From Ruegeria arenilitoris (GTDB lineage: Bacteria > Pseudomonadota > Alphaproteobacteria > Rhodobacterales > Rhodobacteraceae), in assembly GCF_042675705.1 (NCBI RefSeq), contig NZ_JBHTJJ010000007.1: a DNA stretch of 64,000 nt; one strand, given 5' to 3'. This document shows positions 35,071 through 43,256 of this stretch, in pieces. Each line of letters starts with the position of its first letter. Position 1 is the stretch's first letter. The notes below the pieces were generated by a model. That model ran no database searches. It saw nothing but the letters and a program-made list of their open reading frames with translations, and was not told the origin of the DNA. A program made the position numbers and the translations under genes.

Positions 35071-36036
35071 TCAGCCCCAGAGTTCCGCCTCGGGCGGGTG
35101 TACTCCGGCATCGTCAAAAATCAGCGGGGTGTCGCGGTCTTCGGCCAACAGAAGCGGGCCGTCAAGGTCCGTCACCAGCGCACCCTGCGCCACCAGTGTC
35201 GCAGGCGCCATCGCCAGAGAGCTGCCGACCATGCAGCCCACCATGATGCCATAGCCCTCGGCCTGCGCCGCGCGGCGCAGCTCCAGCGCCTCGGTCAGAC
35301 CGCCGGTCTTGTCCAGCTTGATGTTGATCACGTCATATTTGCCCCTCAACCCGGGCAGGCTGGCGCGATCGTGGCAGCTCTCGTCGGCGCAGACCGGCAC
35401 CGGACGATCGAGTCCGATCAGCGCCTCGTCATCTCCGGCGGGCAGCGGCTGTTCGACCAGCGCGACGCCCAACCGCACCAGATGCGGCGCCAGATCCGCA
35501 TAGACCTCAGCCGACCAACCCTCGTTGGCATCCACGATGATCTTCGCATCCGGCGCCCCGGCCCGCACGGCCTCGAGCCGCGGCATGTCGTCGGGCGTGC
35601 CCAGCTTGATCTTCAACAGCGGACGATGCGCGTTCTTCGCCGCCTGCGCCCGCATGGCGTCGGGCGTGTCCAGCGACAGGGTATAGGCGGTGATCTCGGG
35701 CTTGGGCGCGGGCAGGCCGGCCAGTTCCCAGGCGCGCTTGCCCGCCCGCTTGGTTTCAAGGTCCCACAGGGCGCAATCCACCGCATTGCGCGCGGCCCCG
35801 GCCGGCAGCAGATCCATCAGCGACTGGCGCGTGAACGTGTTGGGCAAACCGCGGATCTCGGCCTCGACCGAGTCCAGCGTTTCGTCATACCGGGCATAAG
35901 GCACACATTCGCCCCAGCCCTGATGCGCCTCATCCGTCAGGCGCACCGTCAGTACCTTGGCCTCGGTCCGCGACCCGCGCGAGATGGTGAACACCTGCGC
36001 CAACCGGAACACATCACGAGAGACGTCGATTTGCAC
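35071..36036 (-). CDS. dgcA: N-acetyl-D-glutamate racemase / dipeptide epimerase DgcA
   Basis: A 321-residue enolase-superfamily protein. Catalytic Lys in LLKIKLG (near 143), metal ligands in VDANEGW (near 168), EQPLP (near 195) and ADES (near 217), and second Lys in INIKLDKTGG (near 240). Long annotated as dipeptide epimerase; next to a DUF1611 gene it matches the DgcA racemase that converts N-acetyl-D-glutamate to N-acetyl-L-glutamate in marine proteobacteria. Located 72 bp after dgcN. Confidence 0.88.
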   Translation of the reverse strand: MQIDVSRDVFRLAQVFTISRGSRTEAKVLTVRLTDEAHQGWGECVPYARYDETLDSVEAEIRGLPNTFTRQSLMDLLPAGAARNAVDCALWDLETKRAGKRAWELAGLPAPKPEITAYTLSLDTPDAMRAQAAKNAHRPLLKIKLGTPDDMPRLEAVRAGAPDAKIIVDANEGWSAEVYADLAPHLVRLGVALVEQPLPAGDDEALIGLDRPVPVCADESCHDRASLPGLRGKYDVINIKLDKTGGLTEALELRRAAQAEGYGIMVGCMVGSSLAMAPATLVAQGALVTDLDGPLLLAEDRDTPLIFDDAGVHPPEAELWG

Positions 36037-36108
36037 GCGCCCACTCCTTTGTCATTGCAATTTCCAGCGCCGGTGGCAGGTATCCCTGCCATCGGTGCCC
36101 TGGTTGGA

Positions 36109-37110
36109 TCACATCGCGGCCAGCGCGTCCACCAGCTTGCCCGCGCCGAACCGGTACGGATCTGTGGTCGGCAGGCCCATCTCGGCCTCGACTTTGGCGA
36201 TGTAGGCTTTCGCGTCCTCCTCGCTCAGATGCTGTGTGTTGATCGACACACCCGCGACCTGGCAGGCAGGGTTGGCGACGCGCGCCAAAGGCAGGGCCGT
36301 GTCGCGCAGCTGTTCCAGCGTCGGCAGGGAATATTCCGGCAGACCGCGCATATGGGTGCGGGTCGGCTCGTGGCACAGGATCAGAGCATCCGGCTGACCG
36401 CCATGGATCAGCGCCATGGTCACGCCGGAATACGAGACATGGAACAGCGACCCCTGCCCCTCGATGTGATCCCAGTGATCGGGATCGTTCTCGGGCGTCA
36501 GGTATTCGACGGAACCGGCCATGAAATCGGCCACCACGGCGTCAAGCGGAACGCCCTGCCCGGTGATCAAAATGCCGGTCTGACCGGTGGCGCGGAAGGT
36601 CGATTTCATGCCGCGCTTGCGCATCTCGGCATCCATCGACATGGCCGTGTACATCTTGCCCACCGAACAATCGGTACCCACCGCCAGACAGCGCTTGCCA
36701 CTGCGTTTGCGCCCGTTGGCAATCGGATAGCCCACCGTGGGCACGCGAACGTCATGCAGGGTGCATCCATGGGTCTGGGCCGCGGCCACCAGATCGCCTT
36801 CGTCGCGCAGCAGGTTGTGCAGGCCCGAGGCCAGGTCATAGCCCATTTCCAGCGCGGCGATCAGGACCTCTTTCCAGGCTTGGCTGATAACGCCACCGCG
36901 GTTCGCGACACCGATCACCAGCGTCTTGGCGCCGGCGGCCTTGCCTTCGGCCAGGGTCATGTCGGTCAGTCCCAGATCGGCCTTGCAGCCCTCCATCCGC
37001 AGCTGACCCACGGCGTTTTCCGGGCGCCAGTCCCGAATGCCGATCGCGACCTTGGCGGCCAGTTGGTCGGGGGCATCTCCCAAAAACAGCAAATACGGTG
37101 TCTCGATCAT
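36109..37110 (-). CDS. dgcN: D-glutamate N-acetyltransferase DgcN (DUF1611)
   Basis: A 333-residue DUF1611 protein with a phosphate-binding loop AVGTDCSVGKMYTA near residue 143 and conserved GQTGILITGQGVPLDAVVADF near 176 and LCHEPTRTHMRG near 245. In marine bacteria DgcN acetylates D-glutamate, and DgcA then racemises the product. First gene of the operon dgcN-dgcA-dat, transcribed away from mcl1. ATG follows AGGAGAGCGCG. Confidence 0.88.
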   Translation of the reverse strand: MIETPYLLFLGDAPDQLAAKVAIGIRDWRPENAVGQLRMEGCKADLGLTDMTLAEGKAAGAKTLVIGVANRGGVISQAWKEVLIAALEMGYDLASGLHNLLRDEGDLVAAAQTHGCTLHDVRVPTVGYPIANGRKRSGKRCLAVGTDCSVGKMYTAMSMDAEMRKRGMKSTFRATGQTGILITGQGVPLDAVVADFMAGSVEYLTPENDPDHWDHIEGQGSLFHVSYSGVTMALIHGGQPDALILCHEPTRTHMRGLPEYSLPTLEQLRDTALPLARVANPACQVAGVSINTQHLSEEDAKAYIAKVEAEMGLPTTDPYRFGAGKLVDALAAM

Positions 37111-37204
37111 CGCGCGCTCTCCTTTTCTTGCGCCCCAACCTATTGAAGGCCGTCAACGAGCGTTTCTCGTTTTCCTCCAACCTCCCGCACGTCGACCGGA
37201 GAAT

Positions 37205-37370
37205 TTTGCAAGATTCCCCCGAATGGCGCAAAAAGCTTCGAAATTTTCAAAATGATGAAACTTTGACCGCCGCGTTCCGGGGGTTGCGCACAGCTTTCTG
37301 CAACAGCATTGCCGCAACTGCACAATCAGGCTTGCGCAGGGTCGCGCAATTTAATACCCAATTGCCAACT
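37205..37370. promoter_or_regulatory. Repeated TTGC/GCAA half-sites upstream of mcl1
   Basis: The dgcN-mcl1 intergenic space holds at least six TTGC or GCAA motifs, including TTGCGC-AGGGTC-GCGCAA (about 37332-37349) and TTGC-C-GCAA (about 37310). Such sites resemble those of RamB/ScfR-type regulators of acyl-CoA and acetate metabolism in actinobacteria and alphaproteobacteria. No gene is seen here. Confidence 0.4.
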
Positions 37371-37384
37371 GAAATCGCAATTTC
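37371..37384. promoter_or_regulatory. Palindrome GAAAT-CGCA-ATTTC before mcl1
   Basis: A perfect 5-4-5 inverted repeat ending 19 bp before the mcl1 ATG. The 17-bp word GAAATCGCAATTTCATT occurs again, identical, at 39599-39615 between lrp and lysE, implying one shared regulator. Confidence 0.5.
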
Positions 37385-37403
37385 ATTACTCAGCGAGGTG
37401 CCG

Positions 37404-38366
37404 ATGAGCTTTCGTATCCAACCCGCCGCCCCGGCGCGACCAAACCGCTGTCAGCTGTTCGGCCCCGGATCCAACACCAAGCTGTTCCCCAAGATGGCCG
37501 CCTCGGCCGCGGACGTGATCAACCTCGACCTCGAAGATTCGGTGGCCCCGTCCGACAAGGACACCGCCCGCGCCAACGTGATCGAGGCGCTGAACACCGT
37601 GGATTGGGGCAACAAGTACATGTCGGTGCGCATCAACGGGCTGGATACGCCCTATTGGTACCGCGACGTGGTGGACCTGCTGGAACAGGCCAGCGACCGG
37701 CTGGATCAGATCATGATCCCCAAGGTGGGCTGCGCCGAGGATGTCTATGCGGTTGACGCTCTGGTCACTGCGATCGAACGCGCCAAGGGCCGCACCAAGC
37801 CCATCAGCTTCGAGGTCATCATCGAATCCGCCGCCGGCATCGCCCATGTCGAGGAAATCGCGGCCTCCTCCCCGCGCCTTCAGGCCATGAGCCTGGGCGC
37901 GGCCGATTTCGCCGCCTCGATGGGAATGCAGACCACGGGAATCGGCGGCACGCAGGAAAACTATTACATGCTGCGCGAGGGCCAGAAATACTGGTCGGAC
38001 CCGTGGCATTGGGCACAGGCTGCCATCGTGGCCGCCTGCCGCACCCACGGGGTGCTGCCGGTCGACGGGCCGTTCGGCGACTTCTCGGACGACGAAGGCT
38101 ATATCGCGCAGGCGCGCCGTTCGGCGACGCTGGGCATGGTCGGCAAATGGGCGATCCACCCCAAGCAGATCGCGCTGGCCAATCAGGTTTTCACCCCGTC
38201 GGACGAGGCGGTGACCGAAGCGCGCGAGATCCTGGCTGCGATGGAGCAAGCCAAGGCCAATGGCGAAGGCGCCACGGTCTACAAAGGACGGCTGGTGGAC
38301 ATCGCCTCGATCAAGCAGGCCGAGGTGATCGTGGCGCAGGCCGAGCTGATCGCCGCAAACGGCTGA
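37404..38366 (+). CDS. mcl1: L-malyl-CoA / beta-methylmalyl-CoA lyase
   Basis: A 320-residue CitE-like lyase cleaving malyl-CoA to acetyl-CoA and glyoxylate, and beta-methylmalyl-CoA to propionyl-CoA and glyoxylate, in the ethylmalonyl-CoA pathway. Motifs: FGPGSNTKLFPKMAASAADVINLDLEDSVAP near residues 20-50, IIESAAGIAHVEEIA near 140 and MSLGAADFAASMG near 165, with WAIHPKQI near 250. Length fits Rhodobacter Mcl1. Its promoter has numerous TTGC/GCAA sites and a palindrome. Confidence 0.94.
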   Translation: MSFRIQPAAPARPNRCQLFGPGSNTKLFPKMAASAADVINLDLEDSVAPSDKDTARANVIEALNTVDWGNKYMSVRINGLDTPYWYRDVVDLLEQASDRLDQIMIPKVGCAEDVYAVDALVTAIERAKGRTKPISFEVIIESAAGIAHVEEIAASSPRLQAMSLGAADFAASMGMQTTGIGGTQENYYMLREGQKYWSDPWHWAQAAIVAACRTHGVLPVDGPFGDFSDDEGYIAQARRSATLGMVGKWAIHPKQIALANQVFTPSDEAVTEAREILAAMEQAKANGEGATVYKGRLVDIASIKQAEVIVAQAELIAANG

Positions 38367-38375
38367 TGGGGACTT

Positions 38376-38405
38376 AAAAAAAGGCGCTCGTTCCGAGCGC
38401 CTTTT
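38376..38405 (+). terminator. Rho-independent terminator after mcl1
   Basis: A7-GGCGCTCG-TTC-CGAGCGCC-TTTT: an 8-bp stem with flanking A and T runs, effective on both strands, between mcl1 and the convergent PA14 gene. Confidence 0.92.
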
Positions 38406-38422
38406 CCTGACTTCGGTTGGCC

Positions 38423-38998
38423 TCAGCGGCCGAACACGTTGTTTGGTGTCCAGGTAAACTTCTCACCCTGTTTGCCGGATTTCATCATCAGGCAGGACGT
38501 TCCCAGCTTCTGAAAATAGATGATCTTCAGAGGGTACCAGCCCGCCTTTGGAACTTCGACCTCGGTGCGCTGGTTGGCTTCACACCCCTGAATCCCGGTG
38601 ACACGGCCGATCTGCTGACCACCGACATAGGCCTCGAGCCCGTCATTGGACCAGGTTTCGAGTTCGTAAATGCCTGGAGAATCAAAGCGCATGTACCCGG
38701 TGATTTCAGCGGCAACGTTGTATGGGTCCGTGAACGTCAGAACCGGCTCGCCCTTGTTGGTGTCGGCATAGTCCAGCCCGCGCAGTGGCTTGCCCGGCTT
38801 GGCCTTGGACAATACGCTTTTGGCCTGGCTCAGATCGCGGATCTTTCTCTGAGTACCCTGCCCCACATATTTCACGTTCAACCCCGCCTTGGGATTGGGC
38901 TGCGGGTTGGCGGGCTGCAATTTCAAAGGCGCGGCAAATGCGGCACCGGCGACAATCGCCACCACGGCCGCCAATACGCCTGTCCGAACAAAACTCAT
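38423..38998 (-). CDS. Secreted PA14-domain protein
   Basis: A 191-residue exported protein: signal peptide about 1-22 (VLAAVVAIVAGAAFA), a linker, then a PA14-like beta domain (GYMRFDSPGIYELETWSNDGLEAYVGGQQIG near residues 105-135 and VPKAGWYPLKIIYFQKLGTSCLMM near 150-172). PA14 domains usually bind glycans; the two cysteines may form a disulfide. Periplasmic or surface role unknown. Converges on mcl1 with a shared terminator. Confidence 0.78.
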   Translation of the reverse strand: MSFVRTGVLAAVVAIVAGAAFAAPLKLQPANPQPNPKAGLNVKYVGQGTQRKIRDLSQAKSVLSKAKPGKPLRGLDYADTNKGEPVLTFTDPYNVAAEITGYMRFDSPGIYELETWSNDGLEAYVGGQQIGRVTGIQGCEANQRTEVEVPKAGWYPLKIIYFQKLGTSCLMMKSGKQGEKFTWTPNNVFGR

Positions 38999-39117
38999 GA
39001 TCGTGTCTCCCTGACATCGCGCCCTGTTCGATCTGATGCCGACTTTCTGGCGCTTTCAGGCCGACGATATTCCGGGATACACATGCCTGCAAGGCCCTAG
39101 CGGCAGTGGGCTCAAGC

Positions 39118-39570
39118 TCAGGCCCGCAGGTCTTTCGGGGATCCCATGACCACGTAGGACGTGATCGAGGTGACATGGGGCAACGTGCCCAATACGTCGG
39201 TATGGAAGGTCTTGTAGGTCGACAGGTCAGCGCACTCCACCCGCAGCAAGTATTCGATCGTACCGGTGATGTTGTGGCATTCGACCACTTCGGGCGCCAA
39301 TTGCACCGCTTTTTCAAAACCTTCCTGAGCGGCCTTTGTATGCTCACCCAGTCCGACGCCGATATAGGCGACAAAACCGACGCCCATCGCCGCAGGGTTC
39401 AAAACGGCGCGATACCCGCTGATGACGCCGGACCGCTCAAGCTCTTGCACCCGGCGTAGACAGGCTGACGGCGAAAGCCCTACGCGGTCCGCCAGTTCAA
39501 GGTTGCTGATCCGGCCATTTCGGGCCAGCTCTTGCAATATTTGCTGATTCCTGAGGTCAATATTCGCCAT
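39118..39570 (-). CDS. Lrp/AsnC-family regulator of LysE exporter
   Basis: A 150-residue regulator: HTH at residues 4-60 (DLRNQQILQELARNGRISNLELADRVGLSPSACLRRVQELERSGVISGY) and a RAM domain (about 65-145). ATG at 39570 used; a TTG three codons upstream is possible. It is divergent from a LysE exporter over 72 bp containing a palindrome, the classic arrangement in which the Lrp protein activates amino-acid export when its ligand accumulates. Confidence 0.92.
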   Translation of the reverse strand: MANIDLRNQQILQELARNGRISNLELADRVGLSPSACLRRVQELERSGVISGYRAVLNPAAMGVGFVAYIGVGLGEHTKAAQEGFEKAVQLAPEVVECHNITGTIEYLLRVECADLSTYKTFHTDVLGTLPHVTSITSYVVMGSPKDLRA

Positions 39571-39598
39571 TTGTTGCAAGCTTTATGTAATCGAGAAC

Positions 39599-39612
39599 GA
39601 AATCGCAATTTC
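39599..39612. promoter_or_regulatory. Palindrome between lrp and lysE
   Basis: GAAAT-CGCA-ATTTC lies 30 bp before the lysE ATG and 28 bp from the Lrp start; the same 17-bp sequence precedes mcl1. Likely operator, possibly for this Lrp protein. Confidence 0.5.
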
Positions 39613-39642
39613 ATTTGACCAAACCTGGGCGATCTTTGCGCC

Positions 39643-40239
39643 ATGACTTACGACATCCTACTTGCGCTGGTCGCGTTTGCCTTTGTCTCGTCCATCACGC
39701 CAGGGCCGAACAATCTGATGCTCATGGCCTCAGGGGCGAATTTCGGGTTCCGGCGGACAATCCCCCATATGCTGGGTATCGGCCTGGGCTTTATGCTGAT
39801 GGTTTTGTTGGTCGGCGCAGGATTGGTGCAGGTGTTCGAGGCCTATCCCATCAGCCACGTGATCCTCAAAATCGCGTCGGTGGCCTATCTGCTATTCCTC
39901 GCGTGGCGAATTGCCAATGCGGCTCCTGCCAAGGGCCCGGGGCACGTCGGACGGCCCATGACGTTTCTGCAGGCGGCAGCGTTTCAATGGGTGAACCCCA
40001 AAGCCTGGGCCATGGCGCTGACGGCAACGACGGCCTATGCCCCGGGCCAGACCCTGCAAGCCATTGCGCTGGTTGCCCTTGTATTCGGCTGCGTGAACTT
40101 GCCATCTGTCAGCACTTGGACGGTTCTGGGCCAGCAGATGGCACGCGTGCTGACCAGCCGGCGACGTCTGACCGTGTTCAACTGGTCGATGGCGGCTCTT
40201 CTGGTGATTTCGTTGTACCCGGTGCTGTGGCCGGGCTGA
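39643..40239 (+). CDS. LysE-family amino-acid exporter
   Basis: A 198-residue protein with about six membrane helices and the N-terminal LysE/RhtB signature SSITPGPNNLMLMASGANFGFRRTIPHMLGI at residues 16-46; QWVNPKAWAMALT near 114 is also typical. It should export an amino acid or derivative. Divergent from the Lrp gene. Confidence 0.9.
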   Translation: MTYDILLALVAFAFVSSITPGPNNLMLMASGANFGFRRTIPHMLGIGLGFMLMVLLVGAGLVQVFEAYPISHVILKIASVAYLLFLAWRIANAAPAKGPGHVGRPMTFLQAAAFQWVNPKAWAMALTATTAYAPGQTLQAIALVALVFGCVNLPSVSTWTVLGQQMARVLTSRRRLTVFNWSMAALLVISLYPVLWPG

Positions 40240-40359
40240 AGTCGCCGGCCCGCGTACCTTGTCGCCCCGCGCGGGAAACGCACCCCGACATGCGGTGCCG
40301 AGTTGCATCCGGGGCGACCTCGGGTCATATAGCGGAGAACTTTCGCGTTGAGAGGCGTC

Positions 40360-41322
40360 ATGACCCAGTATCTGGATTTCGAAAAACCGCTGGCCGAGAT
40401 TGAAGGCAAAGCTGAAGAGCTGCGCGCCCTGGCCCGCGCCAACGAAGAGATGGACGTAGCGGACGAAGCCGCCGCGCTGGACGCCAAGGCGGCCAAGCTG
40501 CTGGACGAGTTGTACAAGGACCTGACGCCCTGGCGGAAATGCCAGGTGGCCCGCCATCCCCAACGTCCGCACTGCAAGGATTATGTCGAGGCCCTGTTCA
40601 CCGAATTCACCCCGCTGGCTGGCGACCGCAATTTTGCCGACGATCTGGCCGTCATCGGCGGCCTGGCACGGTTCAATGACCAGCCGGTGATGGTGATCGG
40701 CCATGAAAAAGGCTCGGACACCAAATCTCGGATCGAGCGCAACTTCGGCATGGCCCGTCCCGAAGGCTATCGCAAAGCCGTGCGCCTTATGGAAATGGCT
40801 GGTCGGTTTGGCCTGCCGGTAATCACCTTGGTGGATACCGCCGGCGCGTATCCGGGCAAGGGCGCCGAAGAGCGCGGGCAGTCCGAAGCGATCGCCCGTT
40901 CAACCGAGATGTGTCTGAAAATCGGTGTTCCGCTGGTGTCTGTCATCATCGGCGAAGGCGGCTCGGGCGGCGCGGTGGCATTTGCCACGGCCAACCGGGT
41001 GGCGATGCTGGAGCACTCGATCTATTCGGTGATTTCGCCCGAGGGCTGCGCGTCGATCCTGTGGAAAGATGCCGAAAAAATGCGCGAGGCCGCCGAGGCG
41101 CTGCGCCTGACCGCGCAGGACCTTCAAAAGCTGGGCGTCTGCGACCTGATCATCCCCGAACCCAAAGGTGGCGCGCATCGCGACCGCCCGGCCACGATCG
41201 AATCCGTGGGCAGGGCGATCGCCAAGATGCTGAAGGATCTGAACGGCAAGGATGCCGCCGCGCTGATCAAGGACCGGCGTCAGAAATTCCTGGACCTGGG
41301 GTCCAAGGGACTGGCGGCCTGA
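40360..41322 (+). CDS. accA: Acetyl-CoA carboxylase carboxyltransferase subunit alpha
   Basis: A 320-residue AccA, which with AccD transfers CO2 from carboxybiotin to acetyl-CoA to start fatty-acid synthesis. Key blocks: YLDFEKPLAEIEGK at the start, HPQRPHCKDYVEALFTEF near residue 65, TLVDTAGAYPGKGAEERGQSEAIA near 155 and GEGGSGGAVAFATANRVAMLEHSIYSVISPEGCASILWK near 200-240. ATG at 40360 follows AGAGG. Confidence 0.97.
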   Translation: MTQYLDFEKPLAEIEGKAEELRALARANEEMDVADEAAALDAKAAKLLDELYKDLTPWRKCQVARHPQRPHCKDYVEALFTEFTPLAGDRNFADDLAVIGGLARFNDQPVMVIGHEKGSDTKSRIERNFGMARPEGYRKAVRLMEMAGRFGLPVITLVDTAGAYPGKGAEERGQSEAIARSTEMCLKIGVPLVSVIIGEGGSGGAVAFATANRVAMLEHSIYSVISPEGCASILWKDAEKMREAAEALRLTAQDLQKLGVCDLIIPEPKGGAHRDRPATIESVGRAIAKMLKDLNGKDAAALIKDRRQKFLDLGSKGLAA

Positions 41323-41326
41323 TCCG

Positions 41327-42466
41327 TCAACCACCCAAAGAGCGCAACAAGCTGACCGAGGGCACGCCCGTAACGGGCAGGCCCTTGGCTTGCTGATACG
41401 CGGTGATGGCCGCGGTGGTGTTCTTGCCGATCACCCCGTCAGCGCCTTGCGTGTCATACCCGGCAGCAGTCAGACGACGCTGCAACTCTTTGCGATCTTC
41501 CAGCGTCAGGCCGGTTTCGTCGGGCCCGAAAGACGCCTGAAAGGGTGCGCCACCGGCGATCCGATCCGACAGGTGCCCAACCCCGATCGCGTAGCTGTCC
41601 GAGTTGTTGTAGCGTTTGATCACCTGGAAATTGCGAAACACCGCTATGCGCGGCCCGGGTTTCTGCGGCTGCAGAATTGCAACCGGTGTGCCCGAATTTG
41701 CCGCTGCAGATCCGACTTCACCTCCCCAAGGCTGGCCCCGCACCCAACCCGCCCGCGACAGGTAGGCAGCCGTCGAAGCCAGCGAGTCCGTCGGATCGTC
41801 GGACCAGATGTCGCGTCGGCCGTCTCCGGTGAAATCCACTGCGTAGGCCAGATACGAGGTCGGGATGAATTGCGTATGCCCCATGGCACCGGCCCAGCTG
41901 CCGGTCATGTTCGCCGGCGACGTGTCACCGTTCTGAAGGATCTTCAACGCCGCAATCAGCTGGCTTTCGAAGAACGCCCCGCGACGCCCGTCATAGGCCA
42001 GCGTGGAAAGGGCCGAAATCACGGGCACATCGCCCCGCCGCTGCCCATAGCGGCTTTCCAGCCCCCAGACCGCCACCACGACCTCTTTGTCGACGCCATA
42101 GCGCGACTCGATCTGCGTGAGGGTGGCGTTGTGGCGTTGCAGCATCTGCTTGCCGGTACTGATCCGCTCGTCTGACGCGGCGATGGCCAGATAGTCTTCG
42201 AGCGAGCGCTTGAACTCGACCTGGTTGCGGTCGCGTTCGATCACATCTGGCAGGTAACCGGCACCCTGAAACGCCCGGTCGATCGTCGCTTGCGAAATAC
42301 CCTGCCCCGCCGCGCGCGCCTTGAAACTTGCAACCCAAGAATCCCAGCCGGCATTGGGCACTGCCCGCATTCGCGACGCGGATGTTCCGGTTGGCGCGGA
42401 CCCGCCCGCGCAGGCGCTCAGGAAACCTGCACCGAGACCCAGTGAGAATGTCCGTCGATTGATCAT
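41327..42466 (-). CDS. Lytic murein transglycosylase, MltB type
   Basis: A 379-residue periplasmic enzyme. The signal INRRTFSLGLGAGFLSACAG combines a twin-arginine-like motif with a lipobox (Cys about 19). The MltB (SLT_2) domain covers about 40-300 with the catalytic Glu in VAVWGLESRYGQ near 130 and GAMGHTQFIPTSY near 195. A C-terminal peptidoglycan-binding domain is at about 315-375 (LQRRLTAAGYDTQGADGVIGKNT). It cleaves glycan strands to anhydro-muropeptides. ATG at 42466 was preferred over an upstream in-frame start because the signal peptide begins there. Confidence 0.92.
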   Translation of the reverse strand: MINRRTFSLGLGAGFLSACAGGSAPTGTSASRMRAVPNAGWDSWVASFKARAAGQGISQATIDRAFQGAGYLPDVIERDRNQVEFKRSLEDYLAIAASDERISTGKQMLQRHNATLTQIESRYGVDKEVVVAVWGLESRYGQRRGDVPVISALSTLAYDGRRGAFFESQLIAALKILQNGDTSPANMTGSWAGAMGHTQFIPTSYLAYAVDFTGDGRRDIWSDDPTDSLASTAAYLSRAGWVRGQPWGGEVGSAAANSGTPVAILQPQKPGPRIAVFRNFQVIKRYNNSDSYAIGVGHLSDRIAGGAPFQASFGPDETGLTLEDRKELQRRLTAAGYDTQGADGVIGKNTTAAITAYQQAKGLPVTGVPSVSLLRSLGG

Positions 42467-42578
42467 GGCTGAAATCTGCTCTTGTTTGTTGTTGGCAGCA
42501 GCGTAGCGCAGCAAATGCCTTGAGGCTAGCTTCGCAACCGCCGCCCGTTTGGATTTTTCACTTTGGGCAAAGGCCCGC

Positions 42579-43226
42579 TCAGCTGACCAGCAGGCGCAGA
42601 CCCTGGGTCACATCCGATCGCACCGCCAACCGCAAACCCGGCTCGTCCCCAGCCTTCAGAGCGGCGATGATCAGCTTGTGATAATGCGGCGGTTCGGTCC
42701 GTCGCAGGCGGCCATAAAGAGCCCGCATGGTCGGGCCAAGCTGTAGCCAGACGGTTTCGGCCATCGCAAGCATGGCCGGAGCCTGCGCACGCAGATAAAG
42801 CGTGCGGTGAAACTCGAGGTTCGTTCGAATGTAGCCGACCGCATCACGCTTGGTCACCATTTCGGCCACGGTCATGTTGATGCTCTGCAACCGGTCGATC
42901 AGAGCCATATGCGCCCGAGGCAGCGCACGGCTGGCCAGCTCGACCTCCAGCAAGGCCCGCAGCGCGGCCAATTCTTCGATCCGGTCGTTGCTGAGTTCGG
43001 GCGTGGAGACCCGACCCGAGTTGGACAGAAAGAGCGCCCCTTCGGCGGCCAGACGGCGCACGGCTTCGCGCGCCGGCGTCATGGACACACCGAACTCCTT
43101 GCCTATTCCGCGCAGCGTCAGCGCCTGACCGGGTGGAATTTCCCCGTGCATGATTCGAGACCGCAAGGCGCGGTATACCTGATCATGGGTCGCGATCTGA
43201 GAGTCGGAGCTGCGGGTGGTCAACAT
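42579..43226 (-). CDS. GntR-family (FCD) transcriptional regulator
   Basis: A 215-residue regulator: winged helix at about residues 12-75 (QVYRALRSRIMHGEIPPGQALTLRGIGKEFGVSMTPAREAVRRLAAEGAL) and a helical FadR-like FCD domain (about 85-205) whose conserved His/Asp/Arg positions (EFHRTLYLRAQ) may bind a metal-bound carboxylate. No divergent partner; the nearest genes are the lytic transglycosylase and a YgjP-like protease. Effector unknown. Confidence 0.9.
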   Translation of the reverse strand: MLTTRSSDSQIATHDQVYRALRSRIMHGEIPPGQALTLRGIGKEFGVSMTPAREAVRRLAAEGALFLSNSGRVSTPELSNDRIEELAALRALLEVELASRALPRAHMALIDRLQSINMTVAEMVTKRDAVGYIRTNLEFHRTLYLRAQAPAMLAMAETVWLQLGPTMRALYGRLRRTEPPHYHKLIIAALKAGDEPGLRLAVRSDVTQGLRLLVS

Positions 43227-43256
43227 GCCCTCATGTGATCACAAATCCCCGTGAGG

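Noticed and set aside
34951..37146. 731-codon open frame on the plus strand
   Set aside because: It is the mirror of dgcA and dgcN, which carry clear catalytic motifs on the other strand.
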